64,000 nt of DNA. Origin: Primulina eburnea. Lineage: Eukaryota; Streptophyta; Magnoliopsida; Lamiales; Gesneriaceae. Location: the NCBI RefSeq assembly GCF_022965805.1, contig NC_133116.1:620001-684000 (forward strand), in the 5' to 3' direction. This document shows, piece by piece, positions 49,392-58,757 of this stretch. Position 1 is the first letter of the stretch, and every line of letters starts with the position of its first letter. The position numbers and the translations under genes are program-made. The notes beneath the pieces were generated by a model that was given only the letters and a program-made list of their open reading frames with translations, was not told the DNA's origin and did not search any database.

Positions 49392-50567
49392 TCAGGGTTT
49401 ATGTTCCTCGAGAAACTCTAGTCCAAGAATCAGTCGATCTGATTCTTTTCCTGAAATTCCTTGAATATGAACCTCCAATTCTCCGATATTAATCAGTCCT
49501 TGGTAAGTTCCTATCATCGGTTGTTCCAAATAGTATATTGAATTACAAGGAAATTGATTCCTTTGCTTTGTAATGTCAAATACTATTTCTACTTCCTTCT
49601 ACCCTTCTGGGCATCTAAGTTTTCCTATTGTAGAAAAACTTTTCAGCTCCTGTTGGGTTTCTATGACGGGCCTTTTATCCCATCTGTAACTTGTAATTCT
49701 ATCTCCTTGAAAAGATAGTCTTCTTGATTCCATTCTAAGACTTTGGTTTCTCTGTAGAATTGGTTTGTCTTGGATCTGGATATCTGTTTCCTGTATTAAT
49801 GGAAACTCAACTCTTTCTGGATAAATTGCCTGAGCAACTTTTCCGAATATTTCAGGGATTTCAATAAACTCGTTTCTAATAAACAATTCAGAATGATGTG
49901 TATTAGATAGAGCATATGAAATTTGATAGGTAATAGAATATGGCCTATTACCTTCTTTCATCAGCCTTTTTTCCTTGAAGTTCTGATGCAATGTCAAGGC
50001 TCGGCTGAAGTCTCGATCTGCCAGATTGTAGGCTATCCTTGGATAGATTACTCCCACAATTTTTCCTGCGCAGAGGTTTCCTGAGATTGTTCCCAGTACT
50101 GAATCTTGTAGATTACCCATTCTTTTATCGCATATAGCAATATCGATTGGTGAATCTATCCCTTCTTTGAAAGTAGCCTTTATCATAATTTGGATTGCTC
50201 CGATATGAATCCAGGACATAGTCCTTGCTACTTCTATCTTGAGTTTTTGTAATTCCTCCTTAATTTCTTCGGAAGGAATTAACTGCATCTCCATTCTATT
50301 TCCTGTAAGTTCCATCGGGATTGCCATTTCCCTCCTAGAAACTTTATAGATTAGGTGATGCTTTCTATTTCTTAGGCCAAGACTTCCTAAGAACTTTTCT
50401 ACCTGTCCTGCAGAGAAACCTTGGTATCTCTGTAGGCTTAGATTTTCTCTCATGATTCTTTGAACCATGTTATGAGATATAGTTGTCTGGCTGAAAAACC
50501 CAGACAAATCTTCATGTGTTTCGTGTCGAAACACCTCGTCTTCAGTCAGATTCCGATTCTGTTCCAT
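49392..50567 (-). pseudogene. Movement protein of the endogenous caulimovirid (early stop)
   Basis: An ORF of 322 codons runs from 50567 to a TAG at 49599-49601. Its middle part (ARTMSWIHIGAIQIMIKATF, NRPYSITYQISYAL) matches the caulimovirid/30K-type movement protein, which widens plasmodesmata. The same frame stays open past the TAG for another ~68 codons to a TGA at 49392-49394, so the TAG is probably an acquired break. It overlaps the coat-protein ORF by 26 nt in another frame. Confidence 0.75.
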
Positions 50568-51984
50568 CAGATTCTTCCTGACTTAAGACTTCCTCTTCTT
50601 CATATATACTTTCATCTGAAGCAATGTCCTCAAATCGGTATACTTGAATGAGATCTTGGTAATAAACTGCATCTTCTATATCCGGAGTCGGGTCGAAGCG
50701 TTTAATACCTCTTTTTTCATTTTCTGGACAGTTGGTCGATATATGACCTCTTGCTCCACATGTCCAGCAATTACAATCCTTGAAACTTTCATTGGCTCTA
50801 GTATGAGCTCTTCTGAAAGTTTTCTTTGTAGGTGTTCTTCCTGTGCTTCGAGTTGAACTCGATGCTTGGGATGATATCCTACTTCTCGATGGTCCGCTTC
50901 TTTGTCCAGATTTATAAGATCTGGCTTTCTGTCTAGACCATACGGTTCTTGGTTTCCAAGAACTTCTCCCACTTCGTGCATAAGGATGAGTCCTAAAGTT
51001 TTTCCTTTTATGCTTTTGTGGTTTACTTCCAATAATTGTTGGAAGATCATTTTCCTTACAACATAAAGGAGTTCTTTTGTTGATACCCCTTAGGCGTTTG
51101 TAATTCTTTTGTAATGCTGCCATATGGCACCATTCTGCCAATTTTCCTTTAAGGAAAGAGGCTCTTCTTGCCAACGTATCTGGATTACCAGGTACGTATT
51201 CCCTTATGAGCATTTCTCTCCAAGGACTTGGCATTTTTGCGAAGAAAAGCTGCATAGCTATATCTTCTTCGATTCCTGAATTCCATCTATATTTGGTGAA
51301 TAACATAATATATTCATCTACCAAACATATATCATGTAATTCAAGACTATACAGAGCTTGAGTATATTTTTTCTTTTTCTCTGTATCTTGACTGTTGAAA
51401 TAGTCTACCCCTATAAAGTGTGCTTTGAATAGGGTAGCCATCTTTCCAGCGATCTCACTAAGAGATTCCCCTACTAGGACTGACTCTTTCATGTCTGCTG
51501 AAGTCATGTCCCAAGCAATTTTTACTGATCCCATAAGACTCATTTCTAAAAGTTTAATGAATCCTTCTTTGTTGAGATCAAGTGTTCCTGCTGCAATCCT
51601 CATAGCAGATGTCCAATCGTCTATGAGATCTTCTCTATTTTTGAAGTCCAATACATCAAGGTTAAGCATAACCCCGTAAGGATGTATAGGATCCAAAACA
51701 GTTTTCCCATAGGGTGTTTGGTGCAAAGGAATTTGAGTTCTCCTTGCCCTTGTCCCTGCTGGGTGTGATCTTCCACCAGTATGGAAATCAGTCTGAGATT
51801 CTCCCATATTTACATCATGAGATCCCATACTTTCCCTTGGTGGTTCCTGAGAAGATGACCAGGTTATTGCAGGTGGTGTTTCACCTACTGCCGTGTTCAT
51901 CTTTAGATCTACTACTTTGAGATTTGCGAAGGATTCCGCAAGCTCTTGTAGATCCTCCAAACCAATCCTTTCTAAAGTTGTCAT
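50542..51984 (-). CDS. Coat protein of the endogenous caulimovirid
   Basis: 480 codons, open. It shows the features of caulimovirid coat proteins: an N-terminal region, a central capsid region, a Lys/Arg/Ser-rich nucleic-acid-binding stretch, a CX2CX4HX4C zinc knuckle (CWTCGARGHISTNC at about residue 405) and a very acidic C-terminus. Its ATG overlaps the stop of the upstream ORF by one base (TGATG), an arrangement suited to translational reinitiation. No internal stop was seen. Confidence 0.85.
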   Translation of the reverse strand: MTTLERIGLEDLQELAESFANLKVVDLKMNTAVGETPPAITWSSSQEPPRESMGSHDVNMGESQTDFHTGGRSHPAGTRARRTQIPLHQTPYGKTVLDPIHPYGVMLNLDVLDFKNREDLIDDWTSAMRIAAGTLDLNKEGFIKLLEMSLMGSVKIAWDMTSADMKESVLVGESLSEIAGKMATLFKAHFIGVDYFNSQDTEKKKKYTQALYSLELHDICLVDEYIMLFTKYRWNSGIEEDIAMQLFFAKMPSPWREMLIREYVPGNPDTLARRASFLKGKLAEWCHMAALQKNYKRLRGINKRTPLCCKENDLPTIIGSKPQKHKRKNFRTHPYARSGRSSWKPRTVWSRQKARSYKSGQRSGPSRSRISSQASSSTRSTGRTPTKKTFRRAHTRANESFKDCNCWTCGARGHISTNCPENEKRGIKRFDPTPDIEDAVYYQDLIQVYRFEDIASDESIYEEEEVLSQEESDGTESESD

Positions 51985-52355
51985 CAGATCAATTTCTTTT
52001 CTGAGACAGACTTGATTAGATTGATCATCTTTTCTTCTTCAGTTAAGGGTTTTGACACCACTCTGGTCTTCCCTTGTTGATGTAACAAAGGTTCGGTACC
52101 AAAGGACGGTGGTAGCCATCCTCCTGAAGTTCTTCTACTAGAACTTGGTTGTTGTTCTAGTTTCTGTATTCTTGTTTGAATATCCTTTAAGATTTCAAGA
52201 ATTTCTTCTTGTTTCTCTAGGACCTTTTCAACCCTTTGAGGTACATAATATAGCACATTGCCATAATTTTGTACCGTTTTCTGTATTTCTCTAAGATCCA
52301 GAGAGAGCTTAGAGGAGTCTGGTACTATCTCCAGAAATTTATTATTCTGAATCAT
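51984..52355 (-). CDS. Coiled-coil virion-associated-like ORF
   Basis: 123 codons with a heptad-rich segment (KVLEKQEEILEILKDIQTRI) and a Pro/Ser/Arg-rich linker. Small coiled-coil virion-associated proteins precede the coat protein in several caulimovirids. It overlaps its upstream neighbour by 14 nt and the coat ORF by 1 nt. Confidence 0.55.
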   Translation of the reverse strand: MIQNNKFLEIVPDSSKLSLDLREIQKTVQNYGNVLYYVPQRVEKVLEKQEEILEILKDIQTRIQKLEQQPSSSRRTSGGWLPPSFGTEPLLHQQGKTRVVSKPLTEEEKMINLIKSVSEKKLI

Positions 52356-52539
52356 TGTTCTCTGAAGAATTTCTTCTGAGTAGATTTTGAAGTATGTTTT
52401 TACGGTTCTTTAAACCTTGTAAACGCATACCTTTCGTTCTGAGTTCAGTGAAGCATGTACTTCGCTGTAGTTCTTGTTCTAATTGAATTATTTCCAGGGA
52501 AATAAGTTCAATTTCGAACTGGATGGTAGTCCCTGGCAT
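52342..52539 (-). CDS. Small helical viral ORF
   Basis: 65 codons, helical (FEIELISLEIIQLEQELQRS). It ends overlapping the next ORF by 14 nt and starts 2 nt after the end of the previous one. Function unknown. Confidence 0.45.
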   Translation of the reverse strand: MPGTTIQFEIELISLEIIQLEQELQRSTCFTELRTKGMRLQGLKNRKNILQNLLRRNSSENNDSE

Positions 52540-52541
52540 TT

Positions 52542-52835
52542 TTAACAGATCATTGAAGATCTGGTTTTTTCAGCCTGTAAGAGTCTACCTTTTGTGTATG
52601 CAAGGTTTTGCAAACACTGCTGTCTTTCATCAGGAGATAAATTTCCTGATTCAATGAGTTGTTTCAGATGCTTTATAGAACATCTGAATAGATCTATTCG
52701 GAAACTAATGTTTCTGGAATAGAGATTGAGATGATTTCGGGGATACCGGGATCCTTTCATTTCTTGATACATGACATATACTGTCATATGTCTGATGTTT
52801 CCATCAGATTTGTACCATAACTTGATAGTTACCAT
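52542..52835 (-). CDS. First viral ORF after the primer site
   Basis: 97 codons, first in the viral gene series, about 200 nt downstream of the primer-binding site on the minus strand. The C-terminal half is helical and carries LSPDERQQCLQNLAYTKGRL. No family recognised; the compact spacing to the next ORF (2 nt) supports it as a gene. Confidence 0.45.
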   Translation of the reverse strand: MVTIKLWYKSDGNIRHMTVYVMYQEMKGSRYPRNHLNLYSRNISFRIDLFRCSIKHLKQLIESGNLSPDERQQCLQNLAYTKGRLLQAEKTRSSMIC

Positions 52836-53036
52836 TATAACATACCTCTGTTCTCCTGTTTCTGATATCTAACAATAGTTAGATGAACTTGTGTATATTC
52901 CAAAATATTGGAATATTTCTTGTAAATTATTCTTCTCGAACTAAAGTTCGGATTCATAATTTTTTCGAAATTCTCCTTCTCATACATTTAGTTACTATTA
53001 ATAATAAAATTTTCGTGTTTGAAATAAATTAACCAT

Positions 53037-53048
53037 GCTCTGATACCA
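53037..53048 (-). promoter_or_regulatory. tRNA-Met primer-binding site
   Basis: TGGTATCAGAGC on the minus strand is complementary to the 3' end of plant initiator tRNA-Met, the primer for minus-strand DNA synthesis in caulimovirids. It lies near the right end of the integrant, upstream of all viral ORFs. Confidence 0.85.
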
Positions 53049-53119
53049 TTTTCGGGAGCGCGGGGATCAATTAAACCAATTAAACTTAAATAGGAAAAGA
53101 AGGGCAATTTTGGCATTTT

Positions 53120-53191
53120 GAAACTTATTTTCTCTCTCCAGGTACCTAAACCAAAGTTGGTTTTCAAAGTGTACTGATACACAATTTACCC
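53120..53191 (-). repeat. Right terminal inverted repeat (Mutator-like)
   Basis: Reverse complement begins GGGTAAATTGTG...CAGTAC and aligns with the left terminus at 44889. It is followed directly by TTATTTTAA. Confidence 0.6.
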
Positions 53192-53200
53192 TTATTTTAA
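53192..53200. repeat. Right 9-bp target-site duplication
   Basis: TTATTTTAA, identical to 44880-44888. Confidence 0.6.
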
Positions 53201-53305
53201 TTAACAATGAAGTTCTCAATGGTTACCTGACACTATATTTTTGGTTTGGATATAATTATGTCAGCTTTGATTAAATATATTTTATTATGACAATCCTACC
53301 AACAA

Positions 53306-53377
53306 GTCGTTGTAGTATAGTGGTGAGTATTCCCGCCTGTCACGCGGGTGACCCGGGTTCGATCCCCGGCAACGGCG
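53306..53377 (+). tRNA. tRNA-Asp: tRNA-Asp (GUC)
   Basis: 72 nt, intronless. The acceptor stem pairs GTCGTTG with CAACGGC. Anticodon GTC is at 53339-53341 inside CTGTCAC, with stem CCCGC/GCGGG. The B-box GGTTCGATCCC and an A-box starting TAGTATAGTGG are present. CAA motifs lie just upstream and a T6 stretch at 53387-53392 can terminate Pol III. It appears functional and sits 105 bp from the end of the viral/Mutator-like block. CCA is not encoded, as usual in eukaryotes. Confidence 0.97.
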
Positions 53378-53386
53378 AGTTAATCA

Positions 53387-53392
53387 TTTTTT
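53387..53392 (+). terminator. Pol III T-run terminator of tRNA-Asp
   Basis: Six T residues about 10 nt after the tRNA 3' end. Confidence 0.7.
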
Positions 53393-54154
53393 GCAATATT
53401 TTTAAAAAACTAGCTGCGGTAATATCGCATCGAGGATACACGATTTTAAATAAAAGACAGACACGTGGTACAAATAGTAAATACATGACCAGTACCACGT
53501 CACGTTTTGGCAGCTGTTCATATAGAACCCCCGATGGGAAAAGGCTCCATTCCGAAAGCTTTCTTCTGAAATTTCAAATCCCCAAGCTGAAATTTGTTCC
53601 AAATTTTTCCTCGAACAGGTATAGCTTCGATCACCCATCTAATTATTTGTTGAAAATTCTTTATAGGAGTTTTCTGCTTAATTTTTATCTCCTTACATTG
53701 GTTCCTCAGTAGATGGTTCTGTTGTTAGCTTTAATTGCGTTAAATCAAATTGTTTAGAGAGAATTTTGCAGATACTACAGTATATAATTGTTGTTGGGTA
53801 TCCACCACAAGCTCTCGGTAAATGTGCTTCTAATTCGATATTAATTAGTGCCGCAAGTTTCCAAGTCAAGTTCCCTCGTGGGCAGTATATTTATATTTCG
53901 TCGATCTTGACTACTTCTTCATGGACTAGAAGTGTTCAATTACCATCAATAGATGTAAGTATACACCTTGGATGCTATAGTTTTAGGTATTTATTTCATA
54001 GTTTGCAACTTGTTAAAGCATGAAACTGTGGTCAGTCCACCTCCAAAGACCTCGAGTTCTCACGAAAAAAGTGGTTTTTTACAATTAAGATGTCGTGTTT
54101 CTGAAGTTCTAGTCTCGAAAGCTATTTTGATGTTTACACGATATATTTATTTCA
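53393..54154. other. Intergenic, no recognised gene
   Basis: Short open frames on both strands lack any family signature. The longest (+) frame here overlaps the tRNA gene and is spurious. Confidence 0.5.
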
Positions 54155-55939
54155 TACTAGAAAAATGCACGTGCGTTGCACGTAAAAAACTAAATTACCG
54201 AAAATATATGTACTAAATTTTAATAATATTTAAATGAATTAAAACATGGTTAATAACATTTATCAACTGAAACAAACTAAGTCATAAAAAATAAAAAATC
54301 ATGACCATAGACGGTATATAAATCAGAGTAAGTATCTTATCCACTTGACAAACTTTCCAATATGCTTCTTGGTTGATTTTGACAACTCAACAGCTCTTTG
54401 TCGTAGTTTGTTATAATATACATATAACTATTTTGATATGCTCAACAAGTATCTGATCGTCTTTAGCATCTATTATGTTATTTACAATCCTTATCCGGGA
54501 TCTAACATGCTCGTAGTTTGCTTCTTTATCACGACATTTTTTCGATTTTCTATATTGTTTTTATTTGATAATCTTATTTTTCCGACTATTTTTTTATTGT
54601 TAAATGATTTTTCAACTTTTGACAATCATCAACTATAACTCCTAAGAAAAAATGCTTTTACTCGTGATAAATTTTCAATTGTGACTAAAAGTATTTATAA
54701 CTTATATATTCTTCAACAACATAACCAATGAATGGTGTTGCACCTTTTCAAATATTGTGATATTTGTGATATCATTTTTATATATTTAGTATCAATATTA
54801 TCAACATATAGCTGTGAGGTTAATAAATTTTTAACAACTATTTCTCAATCAGTGTAAGAAAAATACTTGAAATATCTTCAAATGGCTATATCTTATAATT
54901 GTGTCCTCATTTAATTTGACACAATTCAAGAAAGTCATCTTGATCGTCATTTTTTGGAAGCTTTGAAATAATGATTGCGAGCATCATGTCATGAGGATGA
55001 TATAGTTTCAATCTCATTTGTTGCGTTTAGAAAATAATATTATATTATTCATTGAAACAAAATAAATTTTCTTCTATCGAGTTTATATTTTGTTTTATAA
55101 TATTTTATATCTTGTGGAACGACATACAAAATTAATTATTGTATTTTAAAAAGCTTGAGAAGATGTACGAATAATGTAATTAAGATATGCATATGAGATA
55201 TCATTCAAATATATGTCAAAGTATTTGACTTATTCAATATCTCATCTAATAATATAACCATTTAGATTTGATGAGCATTTAATGATAGTCAAAGTTAATT
55301 TGATGAAATATTGTAGAATTTTATTTGAATTTCAATATTTTGCTAAGTGAATTTATTTGACGAGGAGTTTTCTATGCTACCATCATATATGTTATGAATT
55401 AGCTAGTTAGACACTTTGACTAAAAAAAGAGACAAAAACAATCTCGTATCACCTCGAAATATATCGAGATAATATTGGAGAAAATAAAGTGAAACTGACT
55501 CAATGTCTCAATAAAATGCACAGAATTGATCTGTTATATTGTGTCAACAAAGTTTTAGAATTGTTCTCATACCATTATAAATAGAATGAGAATTATGCAC
55601 AATTTGTTATTCATGTATTTCTTTTTCTAAATGAAGAATTTTTTCTTTTTGAAAAAACTATTTTATTGAGAAATATTGACATTTTATATGACATTCATAT
55701 GTCACACAACCATGAAGTAGCAACATAATCATTATATAACACTTAACGTACACATACAATTCTTCAATTCCTTCTTCATTATGTTTCGTTGAAATTTAAA
55801 TCTGAATCTTTCTCGATCTTAACATTTTGCTTTAAATATGATTTAATATATATGTATATGTTTCATGTTACTTAATTATACCTAATTTCAAATATCTATA
55901 AAAAATGTGCTTGAATTATATCATACAGAAATTAGGACA

Positions 55940-55944
55940 TAGTA
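55940..55944. repeat. TRIM target-site duplication (left)
   Basis: TAGTA, identical to 56287-56291. Confidence 0.85.
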
Positions 55945-56286
55945 TGTAGGACCGAACACTTGCCGCTTTACCAAAAACTATAGCTAGTAGTAATGGTACA
56001 ACTCAAATCTTTTAAATCGCGCAGCAGCTCAAGCACCACAGTTCGGCCGCTCAAGCAAGCAGGGACAATTATTGCATCCAACAATCTTCCTCCCAATAAT
56101 TGCACTCCTTGCAATCAATGGAATCGAACCCGTGACCTTGGCTCTGATACCAGACCGAGCGCTTGCCGTTTTACCAAAAGCTATAGCTAATAGTAATTGT
56201 GCAACTCAAATCTTTTCAACCGCGCAGCAGCTCAAGTACCACGGTTCGACCGCTCAACCAAGCAGGGACAATTATCGCACTCAACA
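55945..56286 (-). mobile_element. TRIM retroelement (342 bp, two LTRs, PBS)
   Basis: Two direct LTRs of about 139 bp (55945-56083) and 134 bp (56153-56286) surround a 69-bp internal region. On the minus strand the 5' LTR begins TGTTGAG and is followed at once by TGGTATCAGAGCC (56140-56152), a tRNA-Met primer site; a purine-rich GGGAGGAAGA tract precedes the 3' LTR, which ends in TACA. TAGTA is duplicated at both flanks. There is no coding capacity. Size, PBS and TSD define a terminal-repeat retrotransposon in miniature. The two LTRs differ at about 10% of sites, so the insertion is not recent. Confidence 0.92.
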
Positions 56287-56291
56287 TAGTA
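56287..56291. repeat. TRIM target-site duplication (right)
   Basis: TAGTA, identical to 55940-55944. Confidence 0.85.
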
Positions 56292-58344
56292 ATACACAAC
56301 ATTATTTTATTTATTTAACATGTATTTTTTTCATCAACTATGTTTGTCAAAACTTTTTTGTTCAAAATTTGACGCATTTCGTAGACTATATGTATGAAAA
56401 ACCAAGAAATTATATAATTCACAGAAACCATTTACTATTCTCTTCGAAGAACAGAAGACACAAAATATGTGGCTTTGATTGATGTACTCTCATACTTATT
56501 TTTATATAAACAACAAGACACGTCATATAATATCAGAAAAATCAATTATCGCCAACAATACTAACCAAAACGAATAAAAAAATCATAACACAAACAACAT
56601 CGATAAGAAAAAAAATGATAACTCAAAGTTTAAAAATAATTTATTTAGTACAATAACAAAAAATTTGAAGTATATACGAGCAATAAAAAGCATAAATCAC
56701 TCTCAAATTAAATATTAACTTATATTATTCACAATCTGTAGAAATTTTCCAATTTTTTTTTTCAAATAAAGAGAAGAAGCCTTATTAATGTCATCGTTTT
56801 ATAGATATTTATTCCACTTCTTTAAAAAACACATGAAAAATGGTGCCTTGAAATCATAATAAAACTATTTAGAAAAGCAGCCGTAAAAATATAATACAAA
56901 GTCACACAATTTTTCTTAAATCATATAAAAATATTAGACTATTGACTAACTATATCTAGCAACAACAAAGCATGCGTTAACTTGTGATATAATTAAAATT
57001 TAGAATAATGCATAATCATTGAATTAGAGCAAAATCGCATGCCAAAAATCTACTGGATATTATATATTTTAATAATTTATCCATATTTGTCGTTCACCAG
57101 AGGACTCTTAGACCTACCAAATTTTGTAGTTCACCTATTATTTTCATGATAAATAATATTACAAAAATAATATAAGCAAGAACATAAAAACTCAAATTAA
57201 AATGCCTTCTATCAATTTAAGTAAAAAAAATCGATTAGAGAATATAATAATGTCGTAAAAAATTTAAATATTGATTTATAGACAGAAGTTTGAAAATATA
57301 TTTGCCCCAATAAATAAAAATTTTTATCTCTTGATATTCTGAGACATAAGGTAAAAACGAAGAAATATTTCAATCTTTTTAATATTTTCTAAGTCACTTT
57401 AAACTAAGTAATCTACGCAAACAGAAAGCATGCATTATGTGTTTAAAAATTAACAAAATATCTCAACAATAAAAAATTGAAAAATAACCGTTTTTGTTGG
57501 ATATTTGATTTTGTTTTCTCTTTTCTTTGTGTAAACAAACAAATCACATAAACAATGCAAACACAATTACATGATCAATACAAAAGACATATAACAATCA
57601 AACATGTTAATGCTAGGGTAAAAAAAAACTCCTCTCATTGCAAGAACACAAAATGATCAAATGGAGCATATTATTTAGTAATATTTATTTAGCAGCATTT
57701 ATAAAAAAATTGACTAAATAACTTAAAAACAGTGTTTGAAATCACTTAAAGACAAATATTTCTCTCAATCACATATCTCTATTGACACTTAAAAGTCTGA
57801 AAATATTTTTATTCTAAATGAGAGAAAGAAATTTTGTATGACATTAATATTTATAAATAATTTATTTTTATTCAATCCGACTCATTTCCCTTTGTCTTCC
57901 TGTTATTATTTGACGGCAATGTATAAATTTAAGTAACTAAAATTAAATTTAAAGTAAATTAAAATAATAATTAGTTTGATTGAGTTAAATACACTATTAA
58001 TGATCTTATTGAACTAAGATAAAAAAAAAATGAATTAAATAACACCATTAACATGACAAATTGTAAAACAAAAAAATAATATAATAGTAAGCTCACAAAT
58101 GAAAGTCATATACTTAATAGATTAATAATAGATAATATGTTATTTAGTAATATGTATTTAGCATCATATATTGAAAATTGATTAAAAAAATATGTATTAA
58201 TGATTATTATTAAATGAAGGTAAGGATATTTATGTAAATTCACAATTCACATTCATATATTTATATTAGTAGTAATAGTATTAGTATAGATAGATATAGA
58301 TTATTTGTAAGGTTTTTTCACAAAACAACTTTTAATCTCGGCTA

Positions 58345-58727
58345 TTGAATTTAAAAGTTTAGTAATTAGTAAATGAATAATAAGGATAAGGATTAAAAGT
58401 TTAGTAATTAGTAAATAAATAATAAGGATAAGGACAAAAGAGTAAATGCATAATTGTAATTAATAGATAATAATAAGGACAATGTGGTAAATTCACAATT
58501 CAATCTGTATAAGTAAATAAATAATAAGGACAAGGACAAAAGAGTAAATGCATAATTGTAAATAATAATTAATAATAAGGATTGAATTTAAAAGTTTAGT
58601 AATTAGTAATTAGTAAATAAATAATAAGGATAAGGACAAAAGAGTAAATGCATAATTGTAATTAATAGATAATAATAAGGATAAGGACAATGTGGTAAAT
58701 TCACAATTCAATCTGTATATTTATATA
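58345..58727. repeat. Irregular tandem repeats
   Basis: Units containing AAGTTTAGTAATTAGTAAAT, ATAATAAGGATAAGGACAAA, AGAGTAAATGCATAATTGTA and GGTAAATTCACAATTCAATC recur three times with gains and losses. The spacing is irregular (roughly 90-200 bp), which suggests slippage or unequal exchange. Confidence 0.75.
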
Positions 58728-58757
58728 GACTAGAAAAGTGCACGTGCGTTGCACGTG

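Larger units (their letters stand above)
44889..53191 (-). mobile_element. Endogenous caulimovirid (about one genome length) inside Mutator-like ends
   Basis: The minus strand carries, in order, small ORFs, coat protein, movement protein, aspartic protease, reverse transcriptase, RNase H and a viroplasmin-like protein, then a TATA box and poly(A) signals. A tRNA-Met primer site lies at 53037-53048. No integrase is present and there are no LTRs, which excludes an ordinary LTR retrotransposon and fits Caulimoviridae. About 8.1 kb lies between the inverted repeats, in the usual range for that family's genomes. Several ORFs are open; at least two in-frame stops break the others. The ends look like a non-autonomous Mutator-like element, so the virus either inserted into one or was carried by it. 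Confidence 0.85.
54155..58757. repeat. AT-rich block bracketed by GCACGTGCGTTGCACGT direct repeats
   Basis: The motif ACTAGAAAA-TGCACGTGCGTTGCACGT occurs at 54155-54183 and in near-identical form at 58729-58757, in the same orientation. Each contains a 6-bp-arm palindrome (ACGTGC / GCACGT). Similar termini are common in plant non-autonomous DNA transposons. The text near 58255-58295 (repeated TAGTA/TAGATA units) looks like an element end, so a ~4.1-kb Helitron- or MITE-like unit starting at the first motif is possible. No transposase or helicase is seen. Confidence 0.4.

Noticed and set aside
44889..53191. LTR retrotransposon as explanation for the RT-bearing block
   Set aside because: No integrase domain follows RNase H, no LTR pair is present, and coat and movement-protein ORFs precede the polymerase, which fits a caulimovirid.
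53287..53712. 141-codon open frame on the plus strand
   Set aside because: It starts before and reads through the tRNA-Asp gene and shows no family signature.
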